Program-made: the position numbers and the translations under genes
Source of the DNA: Fusobacterium varium
GTDB taxonomy: Bacteria > Fusobacteriota > Fusobacteriia > Fusobacteriales > Fusobacteriaceae
DNA: 64,000 nucleotides
Assembly: GCA_002356455.1 (NCBI GenBank)
Contig: AP017968.1
Span: 3,534,001 to 3,598,000 of the forward strand
Direction of reading: 5' to 3'
Shown: positions 18,306 through 28,914 of the stretch, piece after piece
How positions within the stretch are numbered: the first letter of the stretch is position 1
How the letters are laid out: the number at the start of each line of letters is the position of its first letter
Notes under the pieces: generated by a model
What the model was told of the DNA's origin: nothing
Seen by the model: the letters and a program-made list of their open reading frames with translations, nothing else
Databases searched by the model: none

Positions 18306-20213
18306 TCATATATTATCTTTTATAAGCTTTAGCACATCTTCGCTTTTTAGATTTTCAAGTTTATAATAATCTGCTTTCATAGCATCACTCAATGTCTTTG
18401 CCATTTCAAGTTTTATAAAACCTTCTTCTGTATCTATTACTATGACTCTTATTCCATCATTTTTTATTTTTTCAGCCATTTCGATACTCTCTTTCACTGG
18501 ATCTTTTCCTGAAACAGAAAAATTTCCTTTACCATCAGATAAGAATACTATTAAAGGAACAATTTCTTTATCTTTTCTTATTTCATTTTTCATTATTGTA
18601 TATGCCTTTGCAATACCTTCAGCTAATGGAGTTTTTCCTCCTGTTGTTAGTTTTTCCAATTTTTTCTGTGCCAAATCTATACTTCTGGTAATAGGCAACA
18701 ATTCCTCTGCTCTATCTCTTCTGAAAGATACCATTCCTACTTTATCTCTTTTTTCATAGGCATCTTTTAACAAAGACATAATTGCTCCCTTTACTGCTTC
18801 CATCCTTTTTTTAACACCCATAGAACCACTGGAATCCACTACAAAAAGAATGCTTGCTCCTGTTCTTTTTTCTCTTACCTTAACTCTTATATGCTCTTTT
18901 TTTATGCTTATCATCAGATTATTTTCTTTATTCTTTGGCTGATATGGAGCTGCTGCTCTTATTGTTGCATCAAAAGCAAAATCTGTGATTTTTCCCTTTG
19001 GCAAAGTACTCTTTATATATCTTCCTTGTAAAGAACCGCTTTTAGTTTTACATCTCTTTCCTGTTCCAGCTCTTTTTTTAGTATCATGTATAGTATCTAT
19101 AAGTATATCCTTTACTTTAAATATTTCTCCTATTCCAAACTCTTCTTCAGATTCTGTGTTTTCATTATTTTTCTTTTTTTCTTCATTCTTATCTGAATTT
19201 TCAGAGGTTTCAGAATCATTTTTTTCTTTATTTTCTTTTCCACTCTCTTCAGAAGTTTCTTTTTTCTGTTCTTCATCTGGAAGATTATTTTCTTTTGATC
19301 CATTATCCTCTTGTTCATTTTCATGATTATTATCTTCCAGTTCATTTTCCTTATTTTGAGGTGTACTTTCTTGTTTTTGATTTGTTCTATGAGGAAGAAC
19401 AAATATAGCTGCCTCTTTTAAATCATCTATATTTAGATAACTTCTTCCATCTAATGCTGCCAAAGCTTTAGCTGTTTCAACAAGAATTATTTCAGCTCTA
19501 TTACCTATTGTATTAGCTTCTTCTACAATCTTAACAGCTATATTCATTATCTGTTCACTAACTTTTATCTTTTCTACTCTTTCTCTGGCATGATTTACTT
19601 TTTCTTTTAATATTTCTTCCTCTTCAACATATTTTTTACAGAATTCTATGGGACTATTTTCATATTCCAATCTTTTCTTTACTATTCTTACTCTTTCCAA
19701 AACATCACAAGTTCCAACAGCATTTACATAAAGACCAAATTTATCTAATAATTGAGGCCTTAAATCTCCCTCTTCTGGATTCATTGTTCCTATTAAAACA
19801 AATCTACATTCATGAGAAAAACTTACTCCATCTCTTTCTACATAATTCATCTCGCGTGAAGCTACTTCTAATACACTGCTTACTATACTGTCTCCTAATA
19901 GATTTATTTCATCTACATATAAAATATTTCCATGACATTTTTTTAAAAGTCCCTCTTGAAATATTTTTTTTCCAGATTTCATAGTTTTTTCTATATCTAT
20001 ACTTCCTACCAGATTATCCTCTGTTATATTTAAAGGGAGATTTATCACTTTTATTTCAGAAAATAATTCTCCTAATCCTCTAACCAATGTAGATTTTGCT
20101 GTTCCTTTCTCTCCATTTATCAGCACTCCTCCTATTTTTTTATTTACTATATTTAGAAGAAGAGCTTTTTTTATTCTTTCCTGTCCTTCAACTGCTACAA
20201 AAGGAAATGTCAT
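18306..20213 (-). CDS. bchD: ChlD/BchD-type chelatase subunit (AAA+ plus von Willebrand A)
   Basis: A 635-residue protein with an N-terminal AAA+ module (Walker [10 protein letters not shown] at 34-42, [30 protein letters not shown]), a very acidic, low-complexity linker of Glu/Lys/Asn (about 285-365), and a C-terminal VWA domain with the MIDAS motif DSSGSMG at 460-466. This is the D subunit layout of magnesium and cobalt chelatases, which forms a motor ring with the I subunit and acts on the large CobN/ChlH subunit. GGAGGG precedes the ATG. It starts 10 bp after bchI. Confidence 0.9.
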   Translation of the reverse strand: MTFPFVAVEGQERIKKALLLNIVNKKIGGVLINGEKGTAKSTLVRGLGELFSEIKVINLPLNITEDNLVGSIDIEKTMKSGKKIFQEGLLKKCHGNILYVDEINLLGDSIVSSVLEVASREMNYVERDGVSFSHECRFVLIGTMNPEEGDLRPQLLDKFGLYVNAVGTCDVLERVRIVKKRLEYENSPIEFCKKYVEEEEILKEKVNHARERVEKIKVSEQIMNIAVKIVEEANTIGNRAEIILVETAKALAALDGRSYLNIDDLKEAAIFVLPHRTNQKQESTPQNKENELEDNNHENEQEDNGSKENNLPDEEQKKETSEESGKENKEKNDSETSENSDKNEEKKKNNENTESEEEFGIGEIFKVKDILIDTIHDTKKRAGTGKRCKTKSGSLQGRYIKSTLPKGKITDFAFDATIRAAAPYQPKNKENNLMISIKKEHIRVKVREKRTGASILFVVDSSGSMGVKKRMEAVKGAIMSLLKDAYEKRDKVGMVSFRRDRAEELLPITRSIDLAQKKLEKLTTGGKTPLAEGIAKAYTIMKNEIRKDKEIVPLIVFLSDGKGNFSVSGKDPVKESIEMAEKIKNDGIRVIVIDTEEGFIKLEMAKTLSDAMKADYYKLENLKSEDVLKLIKDNI

Positions 20214-20223
20214 ATTTCCCTCC

Positions 20224-21252
20224 TTATAAGTTTTCTATGAGCTTTTCTAATTTGCTTTCTTCCAACACACCATCTTCAAAAGGAGTTTTTCTCATTCTAT
20301 GAGGCAATGTCAATACTGCTGCTCTCAACATATCCTCCTTAGCTACATCTTCTCTTCCTTCATATGCAGCTATTGTTATAGCTGTTTTTATAACACTTAT
20401 ATCTGCTCTATGTCCATCAACATTCAAAGCTATTGATATTTTAGCTGCAATTTCATACATTTCATCACTGCATTTAACATTTTTTAATATTTTTTTACTT
20501 TTTTCTATTTTTTCTTTTAATTCATTTTCGTCTTTTTCATATTTTTTTATAAATTTTTCAGAGTCTGCCTCAAATTCAAGCCTTCTCTTTACTACTTCTA
20601 CTCTTTTGCTTGTTTCTTTTTCTCCTGCTACATCTACCACCAGTCCAAACCTGTCTAATAATTGAGGTCTCAAATCTCCTTCTTCTGGATTCATTGTCCC
20701 TACCAATATAAATTTAGCTGGGTGGCTGAATGATATCCCTTCTCTTTCTATACTGTTTACTCCCATAGCTGCTGAATCCAATAAAACATCAACTATATGG
20801 TCATCCAATAAATTTATTTCATCTACATAGAGAATATTTCTATTACTTTGAGCAAGTATTCCCTTTTCAAATTTCTTTTCTCCATTTTTTATTGCATGTT
20901 CAATATCCAATGTTCCTACGACTCTGTCTTCTGTAGCACTTATTGGAAGATTTATTACTTTCATTTTACCTTGAATTATCTGAATCTCTTCTCCTGCTTT
21001 ATATTTTTTTAGGCACTCATCACAAAACTCATCAGGTTTCTCAGGGTCGCAATGAAATTCACAATGGTTTTCATCCCTCTCTGCAAGAAGACTGGCAAGA
21101 CCTCTAACTAATGTAGATTTTGCTGTTCCCTTCTCTCCTCTTATAAGCACCCCTCCCAAAGCTGGGTTTATTATATTCAATATTAATGCTTCTTTCATTT
21201 TTTCTTGCCCTACTATCCCTGTAAAAGGATAGAGAAAATTTCTATTACTCAT
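20224..21252 (-). CDS. bchI: ChlI/BchI-type chelatase AAA+ ATPase
   Basis: A 342-residue AAA+ protein: Walker [10 protein letters not shown] at 39-47, [35 protein letters not shown], and a four-cysteine insert (Cys64, Cys68, Cys77, Cys80) known from many bacterial ChlI-like cobaltochelatase subunits. With the D subunit it supplies ATP-driven force for metal insertion by CobN/ChlH. The start overlaps the radical SAM gene by 8 bp, so expression is coupled. Confidence 0.92.
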   Translation of the reverse strand: MSNRNFLYPFTGIVGQEKMKEALILNIINPALGGVLIRGEKGTAKSTLVRGLASLLAERDENHCEFHCDPEKPDEFCDECLKKYKAGEEIQIIQGKMKVINLPISATEDRVVGTLDIEHAIKNGEKKFEKGILAQSNRNILYVDEINLLDDHIVDVLLDSAAMGVNSIEREGISFSHPAKFILVGTMNPEEGDLRPQLLDRFGLVVDVAGEKETSKRVEVVKRRLEFEADSEKFIKKYEKDENELKEKIEKSKKILKNVKCSDEMYEIAAKISIALNVDGHRADISVIKTAITIAAYEGREDVAKEDMLRAAVLTLPHRMRKTPFEDGVLEESKLEKLIENL

Positions 21253-22270
21253 TTATTTTCCTTTCTTCATCCAGTATTTTAAACACTGCCTTTCGCAGAA
21301 TACAATCTTTATCTTCTGTTTCATATTTTTGATTATACAGCATTCTCGAAGGACAGCATCCTTTACAAATTTTCCTATATTCACATATATTACATCTTTC
21401 ATATTTCCCTGAAGATAATTGCTTCATCTCAATTTCTTCATCTATATTTCCCATATAATATTCCCTATTTCCAACAAGAGAACTGCATGGATAAGTATCT
21501 CCATCTGGAGTTACTACCATGGCCTGACCTAATGATGAATAACAATAATTGTTACTGCTGCATCCCATACATTCTCTCATTTTTGTTTCTTCTATTTCTC
21601 TTATCCCTACTTTTTTCCCTGTGAGTTCTGTAAGAAGCCGAATCTTTTCATATGCCTTTTTTAAACTAATATAAATATCCCCATCAGCTGGAGGTTGTAT
21701 CTCTTTATTAATGTTACAGTTTCCAGCAGTTCGTAAAAGATCAAGTCCTATTCCTCTTACATTTCCTAAGTAATATGCCATTTCTATTAATTTTTCAAGT
21801 TTTTCAATATTTTTATTAGTTACTACACAATTTATGTTTATATCTTTTTTATACTCCCTAAGAAAATTTATCCCTTGAAGAACTTTTTTAGTTCCTCCCC
21901 TCATTTCCTCATTAATAGCTACAGTTCCATCAAAACTGATTCCTATATTTATATCCATTTTTGCAAGTTTTTCGGCTATTTCTTCTGTTATCAATGTCCC
22001 ATTACTTTGGAGTCCTACCTTACATTTATATCTATTTTCTTTCAAATATTGGTAAAGTTTTTCTATTACCCCGAAATTAAGCAGAGGTTCTCCCCCTGCC
22101 AATATCAGAGTAAAGTTTTTATCTACACAAAGATTTATTGCTTTTTTAGCAGTTTCAAAAGACATTAATTTATGAGTAAATGCAGGGTGGGCATAGCAAT
22201 ATTTGCAATTTAAATTACAATCATCAGCCAGCCACAACACAAGATATTTAATATTTTTTTTACTCTTCAT
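21245..22270 (-). CDS. Radical SAM/SPASM-domain enzyme
   Basis: A 341-residue protein with the radical SAM cluster motif CNLNCKYC (Cys18, Cys22, Cys25), GGEPLL for SAM binding, and a C-terminal SPASM-type cysteine set ([34 protein letters not shown]) expected to hold auxiliary iron-sulfur clusters. SPASM enzymes usually modify peptides or act as maturases, but some act on other substrates. It overlaps cobN by 11 bp and bchI by 8 bp, deep in the corrinoid operon. No peptide substrate gene is visible nearby. Confidence 0.88.
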   Translation of the reverse strand: MKSKKNIKYLVLWLADDCNLNCKYCYAHPAFTHKLMSFETAKKAINLCVDKNFTLILAGGEPLLNFGVIEKLYQYLKENRYKCKVGLQSNGTLITEEIAEKLAKMDINIGISFDGTVAINEEMRGGTKKVLQGINFLREYKKDININCVVTNKNIEKLEKLIEMAYYLGNVRGIGLDLLRTAGNCNINKEIQPPADGDIYISLKKAYEKIRLLTELTGKKVGIREIEETKMRECMGCSSNNYCYSSLGQAMVVTPDGDTYPCSSLVGNREYYMGNIDEEIEMKQLSSGKYERCNICEYRKICKGCCPSRMLYNQKYETEDKDCILRKAVFKILDEERKINE

Positions 22271-25200
22271 ATGCCTCTATATCACCTTCAATACTTAAAT
22301 ATATTTTTCTTAAACTTTCTAGTTTTTCTGGAGATGTACTCCACATATTTCTTTGATTAGCTTCTAAAAGTTTTTCAGCTATATTCATCACTGCATGTGG
22401 ATTATTTTCTTTTATCCACTCTCTGTTTTCTTCATTTTCAATATATTTTTCAGCTATTTTATCATACATCCAATCTTCAGCTATCTCAGATGTTGCATCC
22501 CACCCAAAGAATATATCTACCATAAAACTTACTTCCTGAGCTCCTTTATACCCATGCCTTTTTAAACCTTCAAACCACTTTGGATTCAGTATTCTTGATC
22601 TCATTATTTTGGCAGTTTCTTCTTTTAAACTTTTTATTTTTGTTGATTCTGGATCACTTGCATCTGCACTATATGAATGAGGATCTTTTCCACTGGCACA
22701 TTTTACTGCTGCTACCAATCCGCCATGATATGTATAGTAATCATCGCTTTCCAGCATATCTATTTCAACTGAACTTTCATTTTTTACTGTTATTTCTGAT
22801 TTAGACATTCTCTTAGTGAATATCTTTTCTGCTTTGGTTCCATGATAGCTTTTTCCATAAGCATAACTGCTCCAATTTATATATGCTTTTCCTAAATCTT
22901 CTCTCGTTTCCCATTCCTTTGAATTGATGAGCACTCCCACTCCAGCACCATATGTACCTGGCGGACACCCAAAGACTCTCATTTTTGAAACATGTTCAGC
23001 TTCGCTCAATTTATATCCTTCTTTTAAAAGCTGTTCTATCTCTTCATTCATATTTTTTCTAATATAGTTTATTTCCTCAGGTTCATCTAATTGCGATACC
23101 AGATTTACTGCTTCTTCTAATAATCTTATAAGGATTGGAAAAGTATCTCTAAACAATCCTGTTATTCTCAATGTTACATCTATTCTTGGCCTTTTCAATT
23201 CTTCATAGGGAATAACTTCTAATCCTATTACTCTATCTCCATTATTCAGCCATATTGGTCTTACTCCCATAAGGTATAATGCTTCTGCAATATCATCTCC
23301 ATTAGTTTTCATAGTTTCTCCACCATAGACCAGCATAGCTATATTTTGAGGTATTTTTCCTTCATCCTCAATATATCTTTCTATAAGTTTATCTCCTAAC
23401 TGCATTCCTACTTTCCATGATGCTCTTGATGGGATTTTGTTAGGATCTATTGCATAAAAATTAGTTCCTGTAGGTAAAATGTTTATATTTCCTCTTGTGG
23501 GACACCCTGATTGTCCTGGAATAATAAATTTCCCCTCAGCTCCTTTTATTGTACTTTCTTTTTCTCTTGCTACTCCTCTTATTTTTGGTAAAACAGTTTC
23601 TGATATATTATTTTTAAGAGCTAAAATATATTTTCTATTTTTTACCTCATATCCTGAATATTCACTTTTTAATTCTGTTTTATTATCTGATAATATTTCT
23701 TTTATGATATCTAAAGTTATATTTCTTATATCATCTAAAATCATAAGATTAGTTTTTCCATTTTCAGAAAAATCATATGGCTCATTCTTTAATTGTTCCA
23801 AATCATATCCCAGAGCTTTTCCAACAGATTTATCTGCTGCCAGCATTCCACAGTTGTCTATTCTCATAAGAGCTTGAATTAAAGTAGCACATCTGTCTCC
23901 TTCTGCTGGTTCTCCTAATATATGAAGTCCATCTTTGATTGTTGAACTTTTTAATTCCTCTATATATGAATGAAGCTTATTTATAAAGAACTTATAATCT
24001 TCTAAAACTTTTTCTTTATCTAAATTCATATCCAAATTATAGTTATACTTAAACACTCTATCTAATATATCCTCTTTAATTCCTTCCAATTTTGAATCTT
24101 TTGCATTTTCAGCTTGATAATACTGCTTTATTAATTCATCTATTTCTTCTATGTCCTCATACTCTCCCGCTAAAGTAAGAGCTGGAATCATATACGATAT
24201 GAGCGCTGCATAGCTTCTTCTTTTAGCCTGTAATCCTTCACCTGTTACATTAATAGAATAATCATACAAATGTGGAATATCATCTATATTAAAATCTGGG
24301 CAGCAACTGCTGCTTAATCCTATCTCTTTTCCTGGCAGCCATTCTAAAGTTCCATGAGTTCCCACGTGATAAATCACATCTGCTTTAAATACTTCCTTTA
24401 TCCACTTATAAAATGAATAATATTGATGAGGAATCATAAAATCTGTATTGTGATATACTTCTTCTGCTCTGCATATCATTCCTCTTGCAGGCTGTAGTCC
24501 TATAAAAATATTTCCATTGAGTATCCCAGGAACTGGCAGTACATCCTCATATACCATAAATTCTCCTGGGCCTTTTCCCCATTGTTCTTCCATTTTCTTC
24601 TGAACTTTTTCATCAAGCTGATCAAACCACTTCAAGTATTTTTCCTTATCTATTGTATCTATACTTTTTTCTAATACCTTTTCAGAAGTCAGCCATTTCT
24701 GATCATTTGATACCCCTTTTATAATCTTCTGAATTATCTCATTTCCATCTTTAAATTTATACTCAGTTTTAATACCCATTTCGCCAAAAGCTTCCACCAT
24801 ATTATACACAGAATTAGGTGTATCCAATCCAAAGGCACACCCTATCATGTCATTTCTTGGAGGCATATTGTGAAATATTACTGCTACTTTTTTATCTTCA
24901 TTCTTTTTCTGGGATAATCTTGTCCATCCCATAGCCATTCTTGCTATTTTATTTACTCTTTCATTGATTGGAATAAAAACAGATTTTTCTCCAAATTCAT
25001 CTTTAATAATTTCATGAGTACAGCAAGTAACTGAAATAATCTGTCCATCAAACTCTGGATAATAAACCCCTGTTGTAAGAGTCATAGTATCCAGCCCACG
25101 AACATCTTCTTCCCATATTTCTCTATTTTGATATGTAGTCATAGCTTGTATTACAGGAACTCCCATATCTTCAAATATACTTTTTTCGACTACAGATGTT

Positions 25201-25997
25201 CCATCCCCCGGCTCATTAAATATACTTTGGGAATATCCAATGAGATTTATTATTGCTCCTGGTATAACTTTTTCATTTTTTTTGAAATAATTTTCTATTA
25301 CCCATTTTGTTCCTCTTGATTTTATAGATGGATCTGGAACAGAATTAGTAAAGACAGCTAAAGGAATCCCTCCTTCTTTTTTTATTTCTTCTATAAACTT
25401 ATCAATAACTTCCATTCTTCTGCTCTGCCATTCTCGGCCATGAAAAAGTATCCCCACTATATTTTTTTCTTCTGCTATACTTTCAATAAATTTATCTGTA
25501 TCTTTTACTATTTCTCCATTGTTATAGATTCCTTCCCATTGTGGATATTGACACTCTTCTATTTCATATTTATCTTTTCCTAGAGTATTTGCTGCATATA
25601 GAATCATATTTCTATAATTCTTCTCTCCCCCTAAAAGATAATATTTAGTCAATTTTTCTTGTACAAGAGGTGATAGTCCTGAATCAGAAGTAAATTCTCT
25701 TGTCTCATCTTCTATTGTTGAATGTATAAAAAATAGTTTTTTCCCTTGAAATTTCTTTTTAAATTTTAAAAAATTTTTAAAGGTTGATATTCCTCCATGT
25801 ATCATCATACATATTAGATCACTTTTCTCAGTATGAACTTCCAATTGATTATATATTGTATCAGAAGAATCTATTTCAAAAGCTGTAAAAAATTTAAACT
25901 CAAACTTTCCTTGATATTCTTTAACTATAGAACTGCATACTTTATTTAAACTATGCATATTATCAAACATAGAAGTTATAAATATAATTTTAAACAT
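22260..25997 (-). CDS. cobN: CobN-family chelatase large subunit (copy 1)
   Basis: A 1245-residue protein of the CobN/ChlH/BchH family, the porphyrin- or corrin-binding chelatase subunit. Characteristic stretches are GDGTSVVEKSIFEDMGVPVIQA (as two shorter blocks), GTHGTLEWLPGKEIGLS, GEGLQAKRR, GQSGCPTRGNINILPTGTNFY and FGCPPGTYGAGV. Near the middle both CobN copies here read LISYMIPALTL where I recall most CobN/ChlH proteins having a DHL-P motif. It overlaps cbiZ and the radical SAM gene, and with bchI and bchD downstream this operon can make a full three-part chelatase. It may insert cobalt or, as proposed for HmuS relatives, remove metal. Confidence 0.9.
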   Translation of the reverse strand: MFKIIFITSMFDNMHSLNKVCSSIVKEYQGKFEFKFFTAFEIDSSDTIYNQLEVHTEKSDLICMMIHGGISTFKNFLKFKKKFQGKKLFFIHSTIEDETREFTSDSGLSPLVQEKLTKYYLLGGEKNYRNMILYAANTLGKDKYEIEECQYPQWEGIYNNGEIVKDTDKFIESIAEEKNIVGILFHGREWQSRRMEVIDKFIEEIKKEGGIPLAVFTNSVPDPSIKSRGTKWVIENYFKKNEKVIPGAIINLIGYSQSIFNEPGDGTSVVEKSIFEDMGVPVIQAMTTYQNREIWEEDVRGLDTMTLTTGVYYPEFDGQIISVTCCTHEIIKDEFGEKSVFIPINERVNKIARMAMGWTRLSQKKNEDKKVAVIFHNMPPRNDMIGCAFGLDTPNSVYNMVEAFGEMGIKTEYKFKDGNEIIQKIIKGVSNDQKWLTSEKVLEKSIDTIDKEKYLKWFDQLDEKVQKKMEEQWGKGPGEFMVYEDVLPVPGILNGNIFIGLQPARGMICRAEEVYHNTDFMIPHQYYSFYKWIKEVFKADVIYHVGTHGTLEWLPGKEIGLSSSCCPDFNIDDIPHLYDYSINVTGEGLQAKRRSYAALISYMIPALTLAGEYEDIEEIDELIKQYYQAENAKDSKLEGIKEDILDRVFKYNYNLDMNLDKEKVLEDYKFFINKLHSYIEELKSSTIKDGLHILGEPAEGDRCATLIQALMRIDNCGMLAADKSVGKALGYDLEQLKNEPYDFSENGKTNLMILDDIRNITLDIIKEILSDNKTELKSEYSGYEVKNRKYILALKNNISETVLPKIRGVAREKESTIKGAEGKFIIPGQSGCPTRGNINILPTGTNFYAIDPNKIPSRASWKVGMQLGDKLIERYIEDEGKIPQNIAMLVYGGETMKTNGDDIAEALYLMGVRPIWLNNGDRVIGLEVIPYEELKRPRIDVTLRITGLFRDTFPILIRLLEEAVNLVSQLDEPEEINYIRKNMNEEIEQLLKEGYKLSEAEHVSKMRVFGCPPGTYGAGVGVLINSKEWETREDLGKAYINWSSYAYGKSYHGTKAEKIFTKRMSKSEITVKNESSVEIDMLESDDYYTYHGGLVAAVKCASGKDPHSYSADASDPESTKIKSLKEETAKIMRSRILNPKWFEGLKRHGYKGAQEVSFMVDIFFGWDATSEIAEDWMYDKIAEKYIENEENREWIKENNPHAVMNIAEKLLEANQRNMWSTSPEKLESLRKIYLSIEGDIEAYEE

Positions 25998-27093
25998 TGT
26001 TCCCCCATTTTTCTGTAATATATTTTACAAAAGTCATGATATATCTTCCTATCAAATAGTTTAATATCTCCTCTTTCTTTTCTTCTAATTCATAGTTGAT
26101 TTGGAGCTTATCACAAATAAGTTTTCTTATTTGTTCACACTGCTCTTTCACTGTTTCTTCTGAAAGCAGATTCCACTCTAACTGATCCAGTAAATGAATA
26201 TATAATGAAGTAAGAGCAACTGTCTCCTCATTCTTTTCTATTTTCTCAATAAATTCCATGTATTCTAATTTTTCCTCAGTTTTTTCTGGATATTTTTCAA
26301 CGTATCTATTCCATATTTCTTCAGCTGTTATGCCATATCTTCTTCCTCTTCTAAATATAGACTTTTGTTTTTCAGGAGTTAAGCCTGATTGTCTTGCTAA
26401 AGCTTCTTTTACTCCTTTTTTTACAGCTTTTCCTATTAATTCTCCTAATTTTGAATGCTTTCCAGAATCATTATATACAGCTTCACTTTCAAGATTACTG
26501 TAAACTATAACACCATCTGTTCCAGACCCAGTTGCTATTCCATTTGAATATTTACTTCCTTCCAACAATTCCTGTATTGCTGCTGTTTTTGCTTCAGTTA
26601 TAGTAATCATTGCCCTTGTTAAAGTTCTTGGAGGTAAATTTCCATTAACAGCTACAATTATATTTATAGTTCCATGCTTTATTTTCTCTGTTTTTCCATT
26701 ATTTTCAACATAAGAGGCTGGATCCCCAACACGCCCTCCATTTGTTTCTATTCCTCCCGTTATCAAGGCAGTAACACTTAAATCTCCATACTTTTCTATA
26801 GTCACACTCATATTTTTCATATCTGCTGCTGTTCCCATTCCAGTTGTATATTGAGGGTCAAGCCCTAATTCTCCTGCTATGATTTCCATATGCTCCTTAT
26901 ATGTTGGAGCTTTTAGCTGACATCCCATTCCTGGCGCAGTTTTTGCATCATTATTAAAAACAGAAGTCAGATGTTCACTATATCCTCCATTTATAACTCC
27001 TGTGCTTAGTACAGCTCTCTTTCCAGAAAATTTTACTATAACACTTTTATTATATTTATATATTTTATCTCCTGTTTCTAATACTTTTAACAT
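25990..27093 (-). CDS. cbiZ: Adenosylcobinamide amidohydrolase CbiZ with a C-terminal extension
   Basis: Residues 1 to about 225 match CbiZ: GVINGGYSE, NNDAKTAPGMGC, TGMGTAADMKN, TNGGRVGDPAS, MITITEAKTAAIQELL and ATGSGTDGVIV. CbiZ cleaves the aminopropanol side chain of cobinamide or pseudo-B12 to give cobyric acid, so that another lower ligand can be attached. The remaining 140 residues are a charged helical extension (including YGITAEEIWNRYVEKYPEKT) not part of the core. It lies 16 bp after btuD and overlaps cobN by 8 bp. Confidence 0.85.
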   Translation of the reverse strand: MLKVLETGDKIYKYNKSVIVKFSGKRAVLSTGVINGGYSEHLTSVFNNDAKTAPGMGCQLKAPTYKEHMEIIAGELGLDPQYTTGMGTAADMKNMSVTIEKYGDLSVTALITGGIETNGGRVGDPASYVENNGKTEKIKHGTINIIVAVNGNLPPRTLTRAMITITEAKTAAIQELLEGSKYSNGIATGSGTDGVIVYSNLESEAVYNDSGKHSKLGELIGKAVKKGVKEALARQSGLTPEKQKSIFRRGRRYGITAEEIWNRYVEKYPEKTEEKLEYMEFIEKIEKNEETVALTSLYIHLLDQLEWNLLSEETVKEQCEQIRKLICDKLQINYELEEKKEEILNYLIGRYIMTFVKYITEKWGNNV

Positions 27094-27109
27094 TTGTTCC
27101 TCCTAATTT

Positions 27110-27886
27110 CTATAATATACAAAAATCTAATAATCCAGATATAGAATTATGGTAAACTCTCGCATTTATTCCATATACCTTATTCAAATTTTCTTCTGTC
27201 ATAACTTCTTCTGGCTTTCCATCTTTAACTATTTCTCCATTGGAGAGCAGTATAAGTCTTGTACAATATTTTACTGCTATTCTCAAATTATGAATTACTG
27301 ATATCACTGTTTTAGATTCCTCTTTCATACTTTCTACATGCTTAAAAAGCTCATCTTCATACATCATATCTAAACTGGCTGACGGTTCATCTAAAAGCAT
27401 TATGTCACTTTCCTGTGTAAGTACTTTGGCAAAAAGCACTCTTTGTCTCTCTCCACCAGAAAGTTCCAGTATAGACTTATCTTTAAAGTTTAAAGTATTT
27501 GTCATCTTCATATATTTTTCTGCTGTTTCTATATCTTTTCTGCTATATTCCTGAAATCTTTCCAGATATGGATATCTTCCTAAAACTACTACATCTATAC
27601 ATGAAAAATCAAAACCAAGATTCGTATTTTGATTCATAAAAGAAATTTTCTTTGCTAATTCTTTTTCCTTATACTCTGCAATACTTTTATCATTAAGAAG
27701 TATTTTCCCTCTGTCTATTTTATTTATTCCATTTATTGTTTTTAGAAGGGTAGTTTTTCCAGAACCATTGGGACCTATTATCCCTATAATTTCTCCCTGA
27801 CTGCATTCAAAACATATATTTTTTAATATCTCTCTTTCATCTATTTTGTAATACACATTTTTAAGCTTCAAAGTAAAGTTATTCAT
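27110..27886 (-). CDS. btuD: BtuD-like ABC transporter ATPase (operon 1)
   Basis: A 258-residue FecE/BtuD-type ATPase: Walker A GPNGSGKTT, signature LSGGERQR, Walker B IMLLDEPSASLD. It overlaps its permease gene by 4 bp and serves the importer that follows the first TonB receptor. Riboswitch context supports cobalamin or another corrinoid rather than ferric chelates. Confidence 0.88.
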   Translation of the reverse strand: MNNFTLKLKNVYYKIDEREILKNICFECSQGEIIGIIGPNGSGKTTLLKTINGINKIDRGKILLNDKSIAEYKEKELAKKISFMNQNTNLGFDFSCIDVVVLGRYPYLERFQEYSRKDIETAEKYMKMTNTLNFKDKSILELSGGERQRVLFAKVLTQESDIMLLDEPSASLDMMYEDELFKHVESMKEESKTVISVIHNLRIAVKYCTRLILLSNGEIVKDGKPEEVMTEENLNKVYGINARVYHNSISGLLDFCIL

Positions 27887-28911
27887 AGCCCTTTTCCCTC
27901 TTTTCTAATTTTAATTATTAGATAAATAAAATATGGTGCTCCTATTAATGAAGTAATTATTCCTACACTTATTTCACTAGGAGCTAAAATTACTCTTGAT
28001 ATTAAATCACTTAATGTGAGAAAAAAAGCTCCTGTTAGAAATGATCCTTTTAACAGCTTTCTATTGTCTGCTCCAATTATTTTTCTCAGCATATGTGGAA
28101 CAACGAGTCCAACAAACCCTATATTTCCACTTATACATACAGAAACAGCTGTTAATACTGCAACTATCACAAGTATTTTCTTTCTCATTTTTCTTATATT
28201 TATTCCCAAAGACTTTGCTTCCTCATCTCCCAACAAAAGTATATTCAGTTCTTTTCCATGACAAAACAAAATAAAAGCTAAAATTATAACAGGACCTACT
28301 CCAAATAAAAAATGCTCCCATCTTCTCCCACTAAGACTTCCTATAGACCAGAAAATATATTCCTTTATTTGAGCTTCCATAAGATTTGTAAGTATTATAG
28401 ATGATATAGCCCCTACAAAACTGCTTATAGCAATTCCAGAAAGTATCAATAATAGATTATCACTTTTACCTCTTAAAGTTGAAAGTCTGTACACTATAGC
28501 TGATATCACCAAAGAAAAGAATATAGAAAATAATGGCATTGCAAAAATATATTTTGAACTTAATCCTAAGGCTATAGATATCACTGCCCCAAGACTTGCT
28601 CCACTTGAGATTCCTATTATTCCTGAATCTGCTATGGGATTTTTTAAAAGACTCTGCATTGTACATCCACATACAGCTAAAGCTCCTCCTACAATTACTG
28701 CTGTCATTATCCTAGGAAATCTTACATAATATACAATTGGAATAAAACTTTTTTTCATTATGTCAAAATTAGTTATTCCAGTTTTATTTAATAATATTTT
28801 TATAACTTCTGGTATTGGTACTTTTACTGCTCCATAGAAAAGAGAAAAAATAATTACTATAATCAAAAAGAAAGTTATCATAACATTAAAATTTAATTTA
28901 GTCTTTCCCAT
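27883..28911 (-). CDS. btuC: BtuC-like ABC transporter permease (operon 1)
   Basis: A 342-residue FecCD/BtuC-type permease with about ten hydrophobic helices; typical stretches are RFPRIMTAVIVGGALAVCG, IGISSGASLGAV, GDEEAKSLGINI, and GFVGLVVPHMLR. It forms the inner-membrane channel with the downstream ATPase and the upstream binding protein (3 bp away). Confidence 0.9.
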   Translation of the reverse strand: MGKTKLNFNVMITFFLIIVIIFSLFYGAVKVPIPEVIKILLNKTGITNFDIMKKSFIPIVYYVRFPRIMTAVIVGGALAVCGCTMQSLLKNPIADSGIIGISSGASLGAVISIALGLSSKYIFAMPLFSIFFSLVISAIVYRLSTLRGKSDNLLLILSGIAISSFVGAISSIILTNLMEAQIKEYIFWSIGSLSGRRWEHFLFGVGPVIILAFILFCHGKELNILLLGDEEAKSLGINIRKMRKKILVIVAVLTAVSVCISGNIGFVGLVVPHMLRKIIGADNRKLLKGSFLTGAFFLTLSDLISRVILAPSEISVGIITSLIGAPYFIYLIIKIRKEGKGL

Positions 28912-28914
28912 TGA

